Positions 37,654 through 49,517 of a stretch of DNA of 64,000 nt are shown in pieces. Origin of the DNA: an uncultured Alphaproteobacteria bacterium (GTDB taxonomy: Bacteria; Pseudomonadota; Alphaproteobacteria; UBA9655); assembly GCA_937967795.1 (NCBI GenBank), contig CALBSK010000011.1, positions 1 to 64,000 on the forward strand, in the 5' to 3' direction. The translations under genes and the position numbers were made by a program. The notes beneath the pieces were generated by a model. The model worked only from the letters and a program-made list of their open reading frames with translations, did no database searches and was not told the origin of the DNA. The stretch's first letter is position 1. Every line of letters begins with the position of its first letter.

Positions 37654-38837
37654 ACATCCAATAAAATTCGCTCTGGATCTTCAAGACATTCCTTTACACG
37701 CACGAGAAAAGTGACAGCTTCTCTTCCATCAATGATACGGTGGTCATAGGAAAGGGCTAAGTACATCATAGGGCGAATTTCGATTTTATTGTCCACCGCT
37801 ACAGGACGTCCCTGGATTTTATGCATTCCCAAAATCCCCGATTGAGGAGGATTGAGGATGGGCGTTGACATCAAAGAGCCATAAATACCCCCATTGGATA
37901 TAGTAAAGGTTCCCCCCTGCAGATCTTGCAGCTCAAGCTTTCCATCTCGCGCTTTTTGACCAAAATTGGCAATGTCTTTTTCAATTTGAGCAAACCCTTT
38001 TTGATCAGCGTCCCTGATGACAGGAACGACAAGTCCTTGGGGTGTGCCGACCGCAATTCCAATATCATAATAATTTTTGTAGATGAGGTCATCTTCTTCA
38101 ATTTCTGCATTAACCGCAGGAAACTCTTTGAGAGCCACAAGACATGCTTTGACAAAAAATGACATAAATCCAAGCTTCACCCCATGCTTCTTTTCAAAAG
38201 ATTCCTTAAGGTGAGATCTCAAGGTCATGATGTTCATCATATCAACTTCATTAAAAGTTGTAAGAATAGCAGCCGTGTTTTGAGCTTCTTTCAAACGCTC
38301 AGCAATCCGTTGGCGGAGTCTGCTCATTTGAACTCTTTCAATGCGTGAATCTTTGTTTTTAGATGGAAGAGAGGTGATCTCAAGAGCTTTTTCTGCTTTT
38401 TTCTTATCCAAAAAGGCAAGGACATCTCCTTTTGTAAGACGGCCTCCTTTTGCTTGCCCTTGGATTTGACGAGGGTCAATTTGGTTTTCTGTGATAAGCT
38501 TTTGAACAGCAGGAGAAAAGGGAATATCTTCTGAAAGAGGAGAAGAAGACGTTTCTTTTTGAGAGATGTTCGTTTCTCCTTCCATGACTCTCCCCACAAT
38601 CGTCCCTACTGCAACACTTTCTCCCGGAGGGACAAGAACTTCGGTGAGAATTCCTGTTGCAGGCGATCCTACTTCAAGGGTGACCTTATCTGTTTCAACT
38701 TCAATTAAGGGTTCATCCACCTTAACAACGTCTCCTTGTTTTTTAAGCCAACGGGAAAGGGTAGCTTCCGTGATGGATTCTCCCATTGGAGGAATTTTAA
38801 TTTCTTTTTGTGTTGGGGGAGAGTTTTTCATTTTCAT
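37650..38837 (-). CDS. sucB: 2-oxoglutarate dehydrogenase E2, dihydrolipoyl succinyltransferase
   Basis: One lipoyl domain at about residues 10-85 (lipoyl Lys in [11 protein letters not shown]), an E3/E1-binding domain at about 108-145 ([14 protein letters not shown]), and the acyltransferase domain from about 165 with the active [11 protein letters not shown]. Length 395 aa is typical for SucB. Starts seven bases after sucA. Confidence 0.96.
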   Translation of the reverse strand: MKMKNSPPTQKEIKIPPMGESITEATLSRWLKKQGDVVKVDEPLIEVETDKVTLEVGSPATGILTEVLVPPGESVAVGTIVGRVMEGETNISQKETSSSPLSEDIPFSPAVQKLITENQIDPRQIQGQAKGGRLTKGDVLAFLDKKKAEKALEITSLPSKNKDSRIERVQMSRLRQRIAERLKEAQNTAAILTTFNEVDMMNIMTLRSHLKESFEKKHGVKLGFMSFFVKACLVALKEFPAVNAEIEEDDLIYKNYYDIGIAVGTPQGLVVPVIRDADQKGFAQIEKDIANFGQKARDGKLELQDLQGGTFTISNGGIYGSLMSTPILNPPQSGILGMHKIQGRPVAVDNKIEIRPMMYLALSYDHRIIDGREAVTFLVRVKECLEDPERILLDV

Positions 38838-38844
38838 TTTTTTC

Positions 38845-41730
38845 TCATTTCACAAGGTTAAGAGCCTGACTCACAAGTAAGTTTTGTTCAAAGAGATGAC
38901 GACTAACAAGGCCTGTTGCAGGAGAAGCGGCTTCTGGGCGTCCGATATACAGAGGACGTTTCGCTTTGATATCCGCCTCAATGAGAACTTTTTCAAGGCG
39001 ACGGTCTAAGAATGACCACGCTCCCATATTCATGGGCTCTTCCTGGCACCAAACCACATCAGCCTTTTTATAATATTTTAAGATCTCGATAAGCTTCTTA
39101 TGAGGGAAAGGGTAAAGCTGTTCCAAGCGTATAATGGTAATATTTTTTATCTTCTCTATTTCTCTTTTTTCTAATAATTCATAATAAATTTTTCCAGAAC
39201 ACAAAACAACACGATGAATATTTGAAGAAGGTGTTAAAGAATCGGGGATGACGGCTTGGAAAAATTTCCCTGTCTCAAATGCTGAAAGGGGTGAAGCAAC
39301 AGATTTATGACGCAAAAGAGATTTCGGTGTCATAAGAATTAAAGGTTTGCGATAATCACGATGAAGTTGACGTCGTAAGACATGAAAGTAGTTGGCGGAT
39401 GTTGTACAGTTGATGACTTCCATATTATCTTCGGCACAAAGCTGTAAATATCGCTCGAGACGAGCTGAAGAATGTTCAGGCCCTTGGCCTTCATATCCAT
39501 GAGGTAGTAACATGACAAGGCCGGACATTCTAAGCCACTTGGACTCTCCGGCAGAAATAAATTGATCAATAATGACTTGGGCCCCATTTGCAAAATCGCC
39601 AAATTGAGCTTCCCACATAACAAGAGCTCGAGGTTCAGCCAGGCTGTATCCGAATTCGAACCCTAAAACCGATTCCTCAGCAAGTGGGCTATCCCAAACT
39701 TCAAACTGAGCTTGGTGAGAGGAGAGATAGTTTAATGAGAGGTACTTCTCTTCCGTTTCTTGATTTCTTAAAACGGCATGACGCTGACTAAAGGTTCCTC
39801 GTCCGCTATCTTGTCCACTGAGGCGTACACGATGTCCTTCCACCAAAAGCGAACCAAAAGCAAGAGCTTCCGCCATGGACCAATCGATAGCATTCATACC
39901 GGTTACCATTTGTGGGCGTGCTGAGAGAAAGCGCTTAAGTTTAGGATGAAGCTGAAATCCTTCCGGAATTTGACTAAGAGCTGTACCAATGGCAACGAGA
40001 GTTTCCTTTTTGACGCCCGTAAGAGGAGACTCGTCACTTTCTGTTTTAGGAGTAAGCCCTTCCCATTGACCCGAAAGCCAATCAGCATTCGAAGGTTTAT
40101 AAGAAATTGACTCTTGAAAATTTTCTTGAAGTTCGTGCTCGATAGTCCTCTCAATTAACAGCACATCGTCTTCTTTTATAAGGCCTTCCTTAATCAACTT
40201 TTGGGTATAAACCTGCAGAATAGGAGGATGATCAGCAATGGATTTATACATAAGAGGTTGGGTAAAGGCAGGTTCGTCTGCTTCATTGTGCCCAAAACGA
40301 CGATAGCAAACAAGGTCAACGACCACATCCGATTTAAAAGTAGAGCGGTATTCTGCTGCAAGTCGCATAACTTTTACAACGGCTTCAGGATCATCTCCAT
40401 TCACATGAAAAATGGGCGCTTGGACAATCATTGCCAAATCAGAGCAGTGGACGGTTGAACGTGCAAAAGCGGGAGCCGTTGTAAATCCAATTTGGTTATT
40501 GATAATTACATGAAATGTACCTCCCGTTTGGTACCCATGCAACTGGGAAAGCAAAAAGGTTTCAGCAACAACTCCTTGACCCGCAAAGGCCGCATCTCCA
40601 TGAAGCAAAAGCCCCATAACCTTGGATCGTTCGGTATCATTGTATTGGGTTTGTTTTGCGCGGACTTTCCCAACCACAACGGGATCAACAGCCTCAAGGT
40701 GAGAAGGGTTGGCGGTTAAGGAAAGATGCACTTTCCTACCCTCAAAATAACGATCTGTTGAAGTACCAAGATGATATTTTACATCTCCTGAACCTTGAAC
40801 CTCATCGGGCTGAGGGTTAGCTCCTTGAAATTCTGAGAAAATCGCTCGATAGGATTTTCCTAAGACATTTGCGAGAATATTGATACGGCCGCGATGAGCC
40901 ATTCCTATGACGATTTCTTCAACACCCAGTTCAGAAGACCTGTGGATCATTTCTTCAAGCCCTGGCACAAGACTTTCTGCTCCTGCGAGGCCAAACCGTT
41001 TTGCAGCAGGGTATTTTATATGTAGAAATTCTTCAAAAGCCTCCGCTGCTGTGAGTTCTTTTAAAATACGTTTTTTCCATTTTACATCATAGATAGGCTC
41101 TCCAAGGCCTAATTCCCCTTCTCCTTCAACGCGTTTTTGAAGCCAAAGTTTTCTTTCAGGATCTTGAATATGGAGAAATTCAATTCCAATTGTTCCGCAA
41201 TACGTTTTACGTAAACGATCAATAATCTCATGCAAGGTAGCATAAGAAAGGCCCAAAACATCATGAATAAAAATGGGACGATCATAATCTTCTTGTGTAA
41301 ATCCATAGGTTCGAGGATCAAGTTCCGGATAGCCTTCTTGCTCTTCCTTGCCAAGAGGGTTCAAATCAGCAATCATATGTCCTCGAGCGCGATAAGCTCG
41401 AATCAGCATGATAGCGCGAATTGAATCTAAAATGGCTCTTTGGACATCCTCCGAAGTCTTCGTTTCTTCAAGAGGAGGAGTGGATGAAGATCTTTCTTCT
41501 GGCAAGTCAGCTCTTTTCGACCAAGTCGGGCCCAAAAAGTCCTTCAAAACCTCTGTTTCTTTATCTTTAAGAGAAGAAAAATAATGGCGCCATTCCAGAC
41601 TTACAGAAGATGGATTTTCAAGATAAGAGACATAAATACGGGCGATATAAAGAGCATTGTCGCCGGTGAGAAGGGATCTGGTTTCATCTGACCACAGTGA
41701 GGAAGAAGATGGCTTTTGAAAGTCAACCAT
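38845..41730 (-). CDS. sucA: 2-oxoglutarate dehydrogenase E1
   Basis: Thiamine diphosphate decarboxylase of the TCA cycle, 961 aa. The LWSDET start, [17 protein letters not shown], the [16 protein letters not shown] block of the TDP site, and [12 protein letters not shown] are visible. It follows sucD with its ATG one base after the stop, so translation is probably coupled. Confidence 0.97.
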   Translation of the reverse strand: MVDFQKPSSSSLWSDETRSLLTGDNALYIARIYVSYLENPSSVSLEWRHYFSSLKDKETEVLKDFLGPTWSKRADLPEERSSSTPPLEETKTSEDVQRAILDSIRAIMLIRAYRARGHMIADLNPLGKEEQEGYPELDPRTYGFTQEDYDRPIFIHDVLGLSYATLHEIIDRLRKTYCGTIGIEFLHIQDPERKLWLQKRVEGEGELGLGEPIYDVKWKKRILKELTAAEAFEEFLHIKYPAAKRFGLAGAESLVPGLEEMIHRSSELGVEEIVIGMAHRGRINILANVLGKSYRAIFSEFQGANPQPDEVQGSGDVKYHLGTSTDRYFEGRKVHLSLTANPSHLEAVDPVVVGKVRAKQTQYNDTERSKVMGLLLHGDAAFAGQGVVAETFLLSQLHGYQTGGTFHVIINNQIGFTTAPAFARSTVHCSDLAMIVQAPIFHVNGDDPEAVVKVMRLAAEYRSTFKSDVVVDLVCYRRFGHNEADEPAFTQPLMYKSIADHPPILQVYTQKLIKEGLIKEDDVLLIERTIEHELQENFQESISYKPSNADWLSGQWEGLTPKTESDESPLTGVKKETLVAIGTALSQIPEGFQLHPKLKRFLSARPQMVTGMNAIDWSMAEALAFGSLLVEGHRVRLSGQDSGRGTFSQRHAVLRNQETEEKYLSLNYLSSHQAQFEVWDSPLAEESVLGFEFGYSLAEPRALVMWEAQFGDFANGAQVIIDQFISAGESKWLRMSGLVMLLPHGYEGQGPEHSSARLERYLQLCAEDNMEVINCTTSANYFHVLRRQLHRDYRKPLILMTPKSLLRHKSVASPLSAFETGKFFQAVIPDSLTPSSNIHRVVLCSGKIYYELLEKREIEKIKNITIIRLEQLYPFPHKKLIEILKYYKKADVVWCQEEPMNMGAWSFLDRRLEKVLIEADIKAKRPLYIGRPEAASPATGLVSRHLFEQNLLVSQALNLVK

Positions 41731-42630
41731 TTAGAGTCGCAGCCTCTTAGAAGATCCATTTTTCAAAACAGCATAAAGAGTTTTCCCAATTCTTGCGGGA
41801 GAATCAGCCATCACAACACCCGCACTTTTTAAAGCTTCAATCTTTTCATAAGCTCCCCCTTGAGAGCCTGAAATGACAGCTCCTGCATGCCCCATTCTTC
41901 GACCGGGAGGAGCCGTCATTCCTGCAATAAAACTGACAACAGGCTTAGGATTTTTACATGACTTTAAAAAAATAGCGGCTTCTTCTTCAGCTGTTCCTCC
42001 AATTTCTCCGATAAGAATAATGGAATCCGTATCAGGGTCTTGATGGAAAAGCTCAAGACAGTCCACGAAACTTGTTCCGTTGATGGGATCTCCCCCAATA
42101 CCGATACAGGTCGATTGACCCAATCCCACAGCCGTTGTTTGAGCAACAGCTTCATAAGTAAGCGTCCCTGAACGAGAGACGACTCCCACTCTGCCCCGTT
42201 TATGAATATACCCGGGCATGATGCCAATTTTACATTCCCCCGGTGTGATAATACCTGGACAATTAGGACCAATCAACCGGCTTTGAGATGAAGAAAGGGC
42301 TCGCTTAACCCTCATCATATCCAAGATAGGAATACCTTCAGTAATACATACAATAAGGGAAAGTTGAGCATCAATCGCTTCTAAAATAGCATCTTCTGCA
42401 AAAGGAGCGGGGATATAGAGGACGGATGCGGTAGCCCCTGTTGTTTGAACGGCCTCTTGAACGGTGTCAAAAACGGGCAGCCCTAGGTGTTGCGTTCCCC
42501 CTTTGCCAGGTGTTACTCCTCCTACCATTTTGGTCCCATAAGCTATCGCCTGTTCAGAGTGAAAAGTCCCTTGTGCTCCTGTAAAACCTTGACAAATAAC
42601 CTTTGTCACGGCGTTGACGAGAACTGACAT
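41731..42630 (-). CDS. sucD: Succinyl-CoA synthetase alpha subunit
   Basis: CoA-binding, phosphohistidine subunit, 299 aa. CoA site [25 protein letters not shown], and the active-site GHAGAVI (phosphorylated His) are present. Length is typical. It shares its first base with the last of sucC. Confidence 0.97.
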   Translation of the reverse strand: MSVLVNAVTKVICQGFTGAQGTFHSEQAIAYGTKMVGGVTPGKGGTQHLGLPVFDTVQEAVQTTGATASVLYIPAPFAEDAILEAIDAQLSLIVCITEGIPILDMMRVKRALSSSQSRLIGPNCPGIITPGECKIGIMPGYIHKRGRVGVVSRSGTLTYEAVAQTTAVGLGQSTCIGIGGDPINGTSFVDCLELFHQDPDTDSIILIGEIGGTAEEEAAIFLKSCKNPKPVVSFIAGMTAPPGRRMGHAGAVISGSQGGAYEKIEALKSAGVVMADSPARIGKTLYAVLKNGSSKRLRL

Positions 42631-43799
42631 TAGGCCACCTCCTTCACTTCTGTAACAATGCGGTGAGCGGCCTCCGAAAGATCATCTAACAGAATAATAG
42701 GAAGGTTAGACTTCGCAAAAATTTCTTTTCCAAGAGTTACATTTGTTCCCTCAAGGCGCACAACCACAGGGATATTGAGGGGTATTTCTTTAACAGCGGC
42801 AACGATACCTTCAGCAATAATATCACATCGCATAATACCCCCAAAAATATTGACAAGCACCCCTTTGACATGACGATCAGAAAGAATGATCTTAAAAGCT
42901 TCTGTAACTCTTTCTCGTGAAGCGCCTCCCCCAACATCTAAGAAGTTAGCAGGAGCACCCTCATAAAGTTTAATAATATCCATGGTTGCCATAGCAAGCC
43001 CTGCCCCATTGACCATACACCCAATGTTACCATCCAGCTTAATATAACTGAGTCCATTGAGAGCAGCTTCGCGTTCTTTTGAATCTTCTTCATCAAGATC
43101 CCGTAAGTCTTCGAGTTCTCGTTGACGGTAGAGGGCATTTTCATCAAAGCTCATCTTCGCATCAAGAGCGAGAATCTTTCCCTCCGTTGTCAGAATCAGG
43201 GGGTTAATTTCAATAAGGCTTGCATCAAGGTGAATAAAAGCTTCATACAGGCTATTTGCTAATTTTCCAAATTCCTTGACCTGATCCCCTTTGAGTCCCA
43301 TCCCATAAGCAAGCTTTCGACCATGAAAAGGTTGGAAACCGGCAACTGGATCAAGAGAAGTTTGTATAATTTTTTCAGGATAGGTTCGGGCGACCTCTTC
43401 TATTTCCATACCTCCTTCTGTTGAGGCAAGAAAAGTCAAACGAGACGATGCTCTATCTATCAAAAGACTTAAATAAAACTCTTGAGCGATCAAACAGCCT
43501 TCTTCAACATAGATTTTTTTGACATATTTACCTTGCGCTCCTGTTTGAGGTGTAATGAGCGTCATTCCTAAAATCTGATCAGCGAATGTGCTAACGTCTT
43601 CTAGCGAGTTTACAAGTTTGACCCCCCCCCCTTTTCCACGACCACCTGCATGAATTTGAGCTTTGATAACCCACGGAGGGCCTTTCAAGGTTTCAGCAAT
43701 TTCTTTAGCTTCTTGAGATGTAAAAGCAATCCCTCCTTGAGGAACGGCAACACCAAATGACCGCAATAAGGATTTTGCTTGATACTCGTGAATGTTCAT
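42630..43799 (-). CDS. sucC: Succinyl-CoA synthetase beta subunit (ADP-forming)
   Basis: ATP-grasp subunit of 389 aa: [17 protein letters not shown] start, nucleotide loop [12 protein letters not shown], and [17 protein letters not shown] near the C terminus. The glycine-rich loop is encoded by a G10 homopolymer (C10 on the plus strand near 43622-43631), a slippage-prone site. Lies 15 bases after mdh. Confidence 0.97.
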   Translation of the reverse strand: MNIHEYQAKSLLRSFGVAVPQGGIAFTSQEAKEIAETLKGPPWVIKAQIHAGGRGKGGGVKLVNSLEDVSTFADQILGMTLITPQTGAQGKYVKKIYVEEGCLIAQEFYLSLLIDRASSRLTFLASTEGGMEIEEVARTYPEKIIQTSLDPVAGFQPFHGRKLAYGMGLKGDQVKEFGKLANSLYEAFIHLDASLIEINPLILTTEGKILALDAKMSFDENALYRQRELEDLRDLDEEDSKEREAALNGLSYIKLDGNIGCMVNGAGLAMATMDIIKLYEGAPANFLDVGGGASRERVTEAFKIILSDRHVKGVLVNIFGGIMRCDIIAEGIVAAVKEIPLNIPVVVRLEGTNVTLGKEIFAKSNLPIILLDDLSEAAHRIVTEVKEVA

Positions 43800-43814
43800 C
43801 CCTCATTTCCTATC

Positions 43815-44792
<978 letters not shown>

Positions 44793-44808
44793 CTATTCAT
44801 TAACTGGG

Positions 44809-45948
44809 TTAATTATTACCTTCTTTCGCCGGCTTCCACAAGTCAGACGAGGCATTCTTATAAAGATGTTCTTTTAAAAAAGTTCCCCCCATTCCCAGAC
44901 CTCTTCCGTCAATTCCATGCCCAAGCCCCGGAAGCAAAGAAAGGTTTACGGGAATTCTAAGGGCTTTCAATCTCTCTTCAGCTTCTTGAGAAAATGACGA
45001 GGGTAAGACCTGATCTTCTGTTCCATGAATCAGCAGTATAGGAGAACGCGCAAGTTTTAGTTTCGTAGGATCATCCAGAAAAGCGCCAGAATAAGCGACA
45101 ACTCCTGCACAGGGGGGACGATGAAGAGCCACATGAATACCGAGTATAGCACCTTGAGAAAACCCAACGATCGCTAGCTTTTCCGGAGGGATGGCATGGA
45201 TTTTTAAAAGACCATCTAAATAACGATTAAAAGAAGGAGTTAAAATTTGAATTTCTTTTAAGATTCGCTCAGGATCCCAATCTCTTAACCCAAACCATTG
45301 ATTTCCCGAAGGATTCACTTCACACACCACAGGTCCATGCGGGGCTATAAAGAGAGTATTGGGGAGAAGAGAAGCCCATGACTTTCCAAGAGATAATAAG
45401 TCGTCCCCATTTGCTCCATATCCGTGAATAAGAACAACAAGAGAGTCTGGCTTTTCGCCAGAAGCTGGGAGTAAGCTCGGCCCTGAAAAAGTCTTGGTCA
45501 TATTATTTTCTCCATTTGAGTGCACATAGTCTCCTACCATACAGATTCCAAGAGCAAGGGCAAGAGCGGGTCCTAAGGGAAATTGGGGGCCCTTTTTTAA
45601 AATACGCCACACATAAGCAAGCCCCACACCAACGCCTCCACTTATCATCAAAAAAAGAGGAACTTGAAAAGGGTCTAACCAAAGTCCTACGGCAGTCATC
45701 AGTTTTACGTCTCCTAATCCAAGCCCCTCTTTTCCTCTCAGAAAAGGATAGATTTTATAAAGACCATACGCCAAAATTCCCAATATCGTAGCACTCATTG
45801 CATGCGCAAATCCAAAGCGGAAATAACCAAGAATGGCTAAGGCACCCACTCCTACGTTGGGAAGAATGCCATCCTTTAGATCTTTGAAACTCATTCCAAT
45901 TAAAATTAAAAAAAGTAAAGAATTTAATAAAAAAGAAAGAAGAGACAT
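44809..45948 (-). CDS. Prepilin peptidase (CpaA/A24) domain fused to a carboxylesterase/phospholipase
   Basis: One 379-codon frame holds two unrelated domains. Residues 1 to about 149 are an A24 prepilin peptidase-like membrane domain: four or so hydrophobic segments, the first Asp in FKDLKDGILPN and the GLGLGDVKLM (GxGD) second Asp. Residues from about 150 are an alpha/beta hydrolase of the carboxylesterase/lysophospholipase group: HGYGANGDD, GFSQGAILG (Ser), HGTEDQVLPS (Asp), LPGLGHGIDG (His). An internal ATG at 45501-45499 has GGAG eight bases upstream, so the esterase may also be made alone. The peptidase part is slightly short, and no pilin genes are nearby. Either a true fusion or a lost stop codon. 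Confidence 0.8.
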   Translation of the reverse strand: MSLLSFLLNSLLFLILIGMSFKDLKDGILPNVGVGALAILGYFRFGFAHAMSATILGILAYGLYKIYPFLRGKEGLGLGDVKLMTAVGLWLDPFQVPLFLMISGGVGVGLAYVWRILKKGPQFPLGPALALALGICMVGDYVHSNGENNMTKTFSGPSLLPASGEKPDSLVVLIHGYGANGDDLLSLGKSWASLLPNTLFIAPHGPVVCEVNPSGNQWFGLRDWDPERILKEIQILTPSFNRYLDGLLKIHAIPPEKLAIVGFSQGAILGIHVALHRPPCAGVVAYSGAFLDDPTKLKLARSPILLIHGTEDQVLPSSFSQEAEERLKALRIPVNLSLLPGLGHGIDGRGLGMGGTFLKEHLYKNASSDLWKPAKEGNN

Positions 45949-46142
45949 CTATTTTATCCTCGGTATTTATCACAAAATAGCTTGAGATAGAAAGAAACTC
46001 TATTCTTAATTAGGGAGATTTTACAGAAAAATATCTCGAAGAGCGTTCTGAATAACAAATTGTTAACCCATATAAACGTACCCTCTCTTGACAGAAACCT
46101 AAAAAAAAGATGTCCTTCTTTTAGATAATTTGAGGAGAGGGC

Positions 46143-46970
46143 ATGTTTAAGGATCGTTCCCATCTTAAAAAAGTGATTGAAGAGGCTTGGGAAGAACGCA
46201 AGGCGCTCACGCCTACAAACATAGGAGAAATTCCAGAAGCTGTACGAGAGATTCTTTTTGAGCTTGATCGAGGAGAGTTAAGAGTTGCAGAGAAAATTGA
46301 AGGGAAATGGATTACCCACGACTGGATCAAAAAAGCGATCCTTCTTTCTTTTCGGCTGAATGATTCTTTCCTTATGAATCACCCCTCTTCTCCTGCTTTT
46401 GATAAGATACCTTTAAAATTTGAAGAATGGACCGCCGAACAATTTAAAGAGGCAGATGTTCGGGTGGTTCCGGGTTCCATTGTTCGCCATTCTGCCTATA
46501 TTGCACCTGGTGCTGTTATCATGCCTTCCTTCATCAATGTGGGGGCCTATATTGATAGTGGTACAATGATTGACTCTGCTGTAAGGGTGGGGTCCTGTGC
46601 CCAAATCGGCAAGAACTGCCATCTCTCGGACAATGTAGGTATTGGAGGTGTACTTGAGCCTCTCCAAGCTGATCCCGTTATTATTGAAGATAAGTGTTTT
46701 ATCGGGGCTTGTTGTGAAATTGTTGAAGGGGTTTTCATTGGAGAAGGAAGTACTCTCGGAGCGGGTGTGATTCTCACATCTTCCACAAAAATTGTAGATC
46801 GAGAAAGAGATACAATTTCTTATGGACGGGTCCCCCCTTATTCGGTCGTTGTTCCGGGGAGTCTTCCCGCTTCTGATCCTCTGAAACCAGCTCTTCAGTG
46901 TGCCGTGATCATCAAACAGGTGGATGAAAAGACACGCTCAAAAACGTCCACTAATGAGCTCTTACGATAA
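46143..46970 (+). CDS. dapD: Tetrahydrodipicolinate N-succinyltransferase
   Basis: Left-handed beta-helix acyltransferase of the succinylase route to diaminopimelate and lysine; 275 aa. Hexapeptide-type repeats cover about residues 110-235 ([36 protein letters not shown]). GAGGAGAG-like ribosome binding site before the ATG. Shares its last base with the dapE start; the two catalyse nearby pathway steps. Confidence 0.95.
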   Translation: MFKDRSHLKKVIEEAWEERKALTPTNIGEIPEAVREILFELDRGELRVAEKIEGKWITHDWIKKAILLSFRLNDSFLMNHPSSPAFDKIPLKFEEWTAEQFKEADVRVVPGSIVRHSAYIAPGAVIMPSFINVGAYIDSGTMIDSAVRVGSCAQIGKNCHLSDNVGIGGVLEPLQADPVIIEDKCFIGACCEIVEGVFIGEGSTLGAGVILTSSTKIVDRERDTISYGRVPPYSVVVPGSLPASDPLKPALQCAVIIKQVDEKTRSKTSTNELLR

Positions 46971-48088
46971 TGGATCCTCTCAAACTCAGCCAAGAGCTCA
47001 TTCGCTGTCCGAGTATTACACCTCAAAATGAAGGAGCTCTTGAAATTCTTGAGCAGGCTCTTAAGCAGCTTGGGTTTATTTGTGAGCGTCTTGATTTTAA
47101 GGGAATCGGAAACCTCTATGCTTATAAAGGATCAGGCCATCCTCATTTTTGTTTTGCAGGGCATACGGATGTGGTGCCTTTAGGAGACTCTTCTCTTTGG
47201 CTCCATCCCCCTTTTCAGGGAGAAATTAAAGAGGGGCAACTCTGGGGACGCGGGACAGCTGATATGAAATGCGCCATTGCGTGCTTTATAGGAGCCCTTG
47301 CCTCGTTTTTAAATGGTCACCCCTATGAGGGGAAAATAAGTCTTTTAATAACGGGAGATGAAGAAGGAGAGGCTCTTCATGGCACGCAACACGTTCTCTC
47401 TCTATTAGCCAAGCGAAATGATATTCCTGACTTTTGCCTCATTGGCGAGCCCACATCTGTTAATGAAGTCGGCGATACGTTGAAAATAGGCCGACGAGGA
47501 AGTATCACGGGAACGCTGATTTGTTTCGGCAAGCAAGGGCACATTGCCTATCCTCAACATACAAATAATCCTATTCCTCGATTGATGAATTGTCTTAAAG
47601 CCCTTTATGATCACTCCTTTGATAAAGGAACGGATGATTTTGAGCCCACGAGATTTGAGGTTACTTCCATTGATGTGGGAAATTCAGCAACGAATATTAT
47701 TCCTCATAAAATCGACTGTCGATTTGGTATTCGATTCAACACACTTCAAAAAGCAGAAGACGTGTGCGCGGTTCTTCAATCACTGTGTCAGAAATATGCG
47801 GGTGAACATGATCTCCAGCTCACCATTCATGGAAATGCTTTTTTAACAAAAGATCAAGAAAAGATTGTCTTCCTTCAAAAAGCTGTCCAAAGAGTAACGG
47901 GATATTTACCTTCCCTTAATACCTCGGGAGGAACGACGGATGGACGGTTTATGGGCCATTATTGTCCTGTGATAGAGTGTGGGATGCGAGAAGCCACGAT
48001 GCATCAAATTGATGAGCACGTCGCTCTTGAAGATATTAAAATCTTAACGAATATTTACAGATCTGTCCTTACAGCTTTTTTTAGATAG
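46970..48088 (+). CDS. dapE: Succinyl-diaminopimelate desuccinylase
   Basis: M20-type zinc hydrolase of 372 aa. Metal ligands are seen in FAGHTDVVPLG, WGRGTADMKCA (bridging Asp) and the TGDEEGEA pair of glutamates. Dimerisation domain at about 180-290. Coupled to dapD, confirming the succinylase branch for diaminopimelate. Confidence 0.95.
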   Translation: MDPLKLSQELIRCPSITPQNEGALEILEQALKQLGFICERLDFKGIGNLYAYKGSGHPHFCFAGHTDVVPLGDSSLWLHPPFQGEIKEGQLWGRGTADMKCAIACFIGALASFLNGHPYEGKISLLITGDEEGEALHGTQHVLSLLAKRNDIPDFCLIGEPTSVNEVGDTLKIGRRGSITGTLICFGKQGHIAYPQHTNNPIPRLMNCLKALYDHSFDKGTDDFEPTRFEVTSIDVGNSATNIIPHKIDCRFGIRFNTLQKAEDVCAVLQSLCQKYAGEHDLQLTIHGNAFLTKDQEKIVFLQKAVQRVTGYLPSLNTSGGTTDGRFMGHYCPVIECGMREATMHQIDEHVALEDIKILTNIYRSVLTAFFR

Positions 48089-48300
48089 CCAGCTGTTAAA
48101 AACGCAAAAATAAGTGGGCCTAAAGCATATCAAAAACCCTCAAAATGCCTTAAAAAAATACACAAGTATCGTCTAAAATCATCATCATTACCCCCATTTT
48201 CATCCCAAAAGTCGATCATTCAAGTTCAATCCATTTATCTTTTTTTAACAATTTTCTTTTATTCTTTAAATCATAATTATTTATAAGAGAAATTTAAAAA

Positions 48301-48735
48301 ATGTCTTTAACTCAAGAACGTTTGGAAAAAATTGTAAGGGATTTATTTATAGGAGTTTTTAGTCAAAAAAATTTTGACTTGATCGATTCCTTGTTGTCTG
48401 AAGATGCAATCATCTATACAGGAAGAAAAGAAGTCAAAGGAAGAAACAAAATAAAAGATCTTATCATTGCTCGTAGTCAGGCCATTCCGGACTTTCAATT
48501 TACGCTTGATGATGTTCTTACTAATGGAAATAAAGTTGCTATTCGTTGGCATGCAACAGGACATGTTATCCAAAACATAGCTGGGTTCCAAAAAGGACAC
48601 GTGGCAGATTATTGGGGGGTTAGTATGTGGGAAATCAATGAGGAAGGCTATATCATTAAAGATTGGTACAATAGCAGCACAGTTGATATATTTGGCTCTA
48701 TCACTTCTGATGAGGTAAGAGAGAAAATGCTATAA
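48301..48735 (+). CDS. SnoaL-like/ester-cyclase-family small protein
   Basis: The 144 aa protein has the cone-like NTF2/SnoaL fold signatures: an N-terminal helix pair, EDAIIYTG, IPDFQFTLDDVLTNGNKVAIRWHATGHV and WEINEEGYIIKDWYNSS. This family ranges from polyketide cyclases to proteins without known reaction, so no substrate is assigned. It lies 157 bases before the 2OG-oxygenase-like gene on the same strand and may belong with that accessory cluster. The 212 bases upstream are AT-rich with no clear signal. Confidence 0.7.
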   Translation: MSLTQERLEKIVRDLFIGVFSQKNFDLIDSLLSEDAIIYTGRKEVKGRNKIKDLIIARSQAIPDFQFTLDDVLTNGNKVAIRWHATGHVIQNIAGFQKGHVADYWGVSMWEINEEGYIIKDWYNSSTVDIFGSITSDEVREKML

Positions 48736-48891
48736 GGGAATGAGTTTAAAACAATCTCCGTTAAATTGCCAAAAATGATAAAGATCCTGGAATAGATTTA
48801 GAGAACCCTCCATTTTGGATAGAACCTGTGTTTTCATTCTGATTGACTATCTCTCATGGCTCTATAAAATGAGGAAAAAGGGGAGGATTCA

Positions 48892-49506
48892 ATGTTTTTG
48901 GCACTACACCAGGAAAATCATCAATTGATAACGTCTCTCAAAAAAGCTCTTTCCAAAGACGGTAATTGTTTTATTCCTCAAGAACACTCTTTTCTCGCTG
49001 TCGATCAATGGAGGACGTTGAATTATGCAATAAGTCAATTAAAATACAAAAAAATGAGAACAAAGAATCATCTTAAGCCACTTTCCTTTAAAATATCGAA
49101 AATCAAACATCCAAAAAATACAGATATTAAAAATGAAGCTATATATGACGTCATCACATCAATTCAAATGAGGAATTTAATTGAGCTTATCGCAGGAATT
49201 AATCATTTTCTCATTGAAAAATGTGACTGTTATTTATGTGAGGAAGGGGACTCTCTCTCTTTTCCTCATGCCCCAGATAATTTCAACAAGTGCAAATATA
49301 TAGTGACTTTTTTTCTTGATGGAGAATATACGGGGGGACAACATATTGTTTATCGTTCAGGAAAAAAGAAGAAATATGCTTACCGACCCAAGTCAGGTGA
49401 AATGTTAATTTCTTCTTGTGAATCCTCTCATGAGATAGAACCCATTACAAGTGGGAAAAAAAACATGGTTCAAGCTTTTGTACAACCATTTACTCAAGCT
49501 GCTTAA
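48892..49506 (+). CDS. 2-oxoglutarate/Fe(II) oxygenase-like protein
   Basis: The 204 aa protein has a C-terminal half that fits the double-stranded beta-helix oxygenases of the prolyl-4-hydroxylase type: FLDGEYTGGQHIVYR, YRPKSGEMLIS, then SSHEIEPITSGKK with the distal His. The usual terminal Arg that binds 2-oxoglutarate is Lys here. The proximal metal motif would be His-x-x-Asp in FPHAPDN rather than the standard His-x-Asp, so catalysis is uncertain. GGGGAGG precedes the ATG. First of three plus-strand genes with gaps of 11 and -4 bases. Assignment is by motif only. Confidence 0.5.
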   Translation: MFLALHQENHQLITSLKKALSKDGNCFIPQEHSFLAVDQWRTLNYAISQLKYKKMRTKNHLKPLSFKISKIKHPKNTDIKNEAIYDVITSIQMRNLIELIAGINHFLIEKCDCYLCEEGDSLSFPHAPDNFNKCKYIVTFFLDGEYTGGQHIVYRSGKKKKYAYRPKSGEMLISSCESSHEIEPITSGKKNMVQAFVQPFTQAA

Positions 49507-49517
49507 AGGGAGCTTAA

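Noticed and set aside
46094..46135. Perfect TTGACA upstream of dapD as a promoter
   Set aside because: No -10 element lies at 16-18 bases; the nearest TAGATAAT is too far away.
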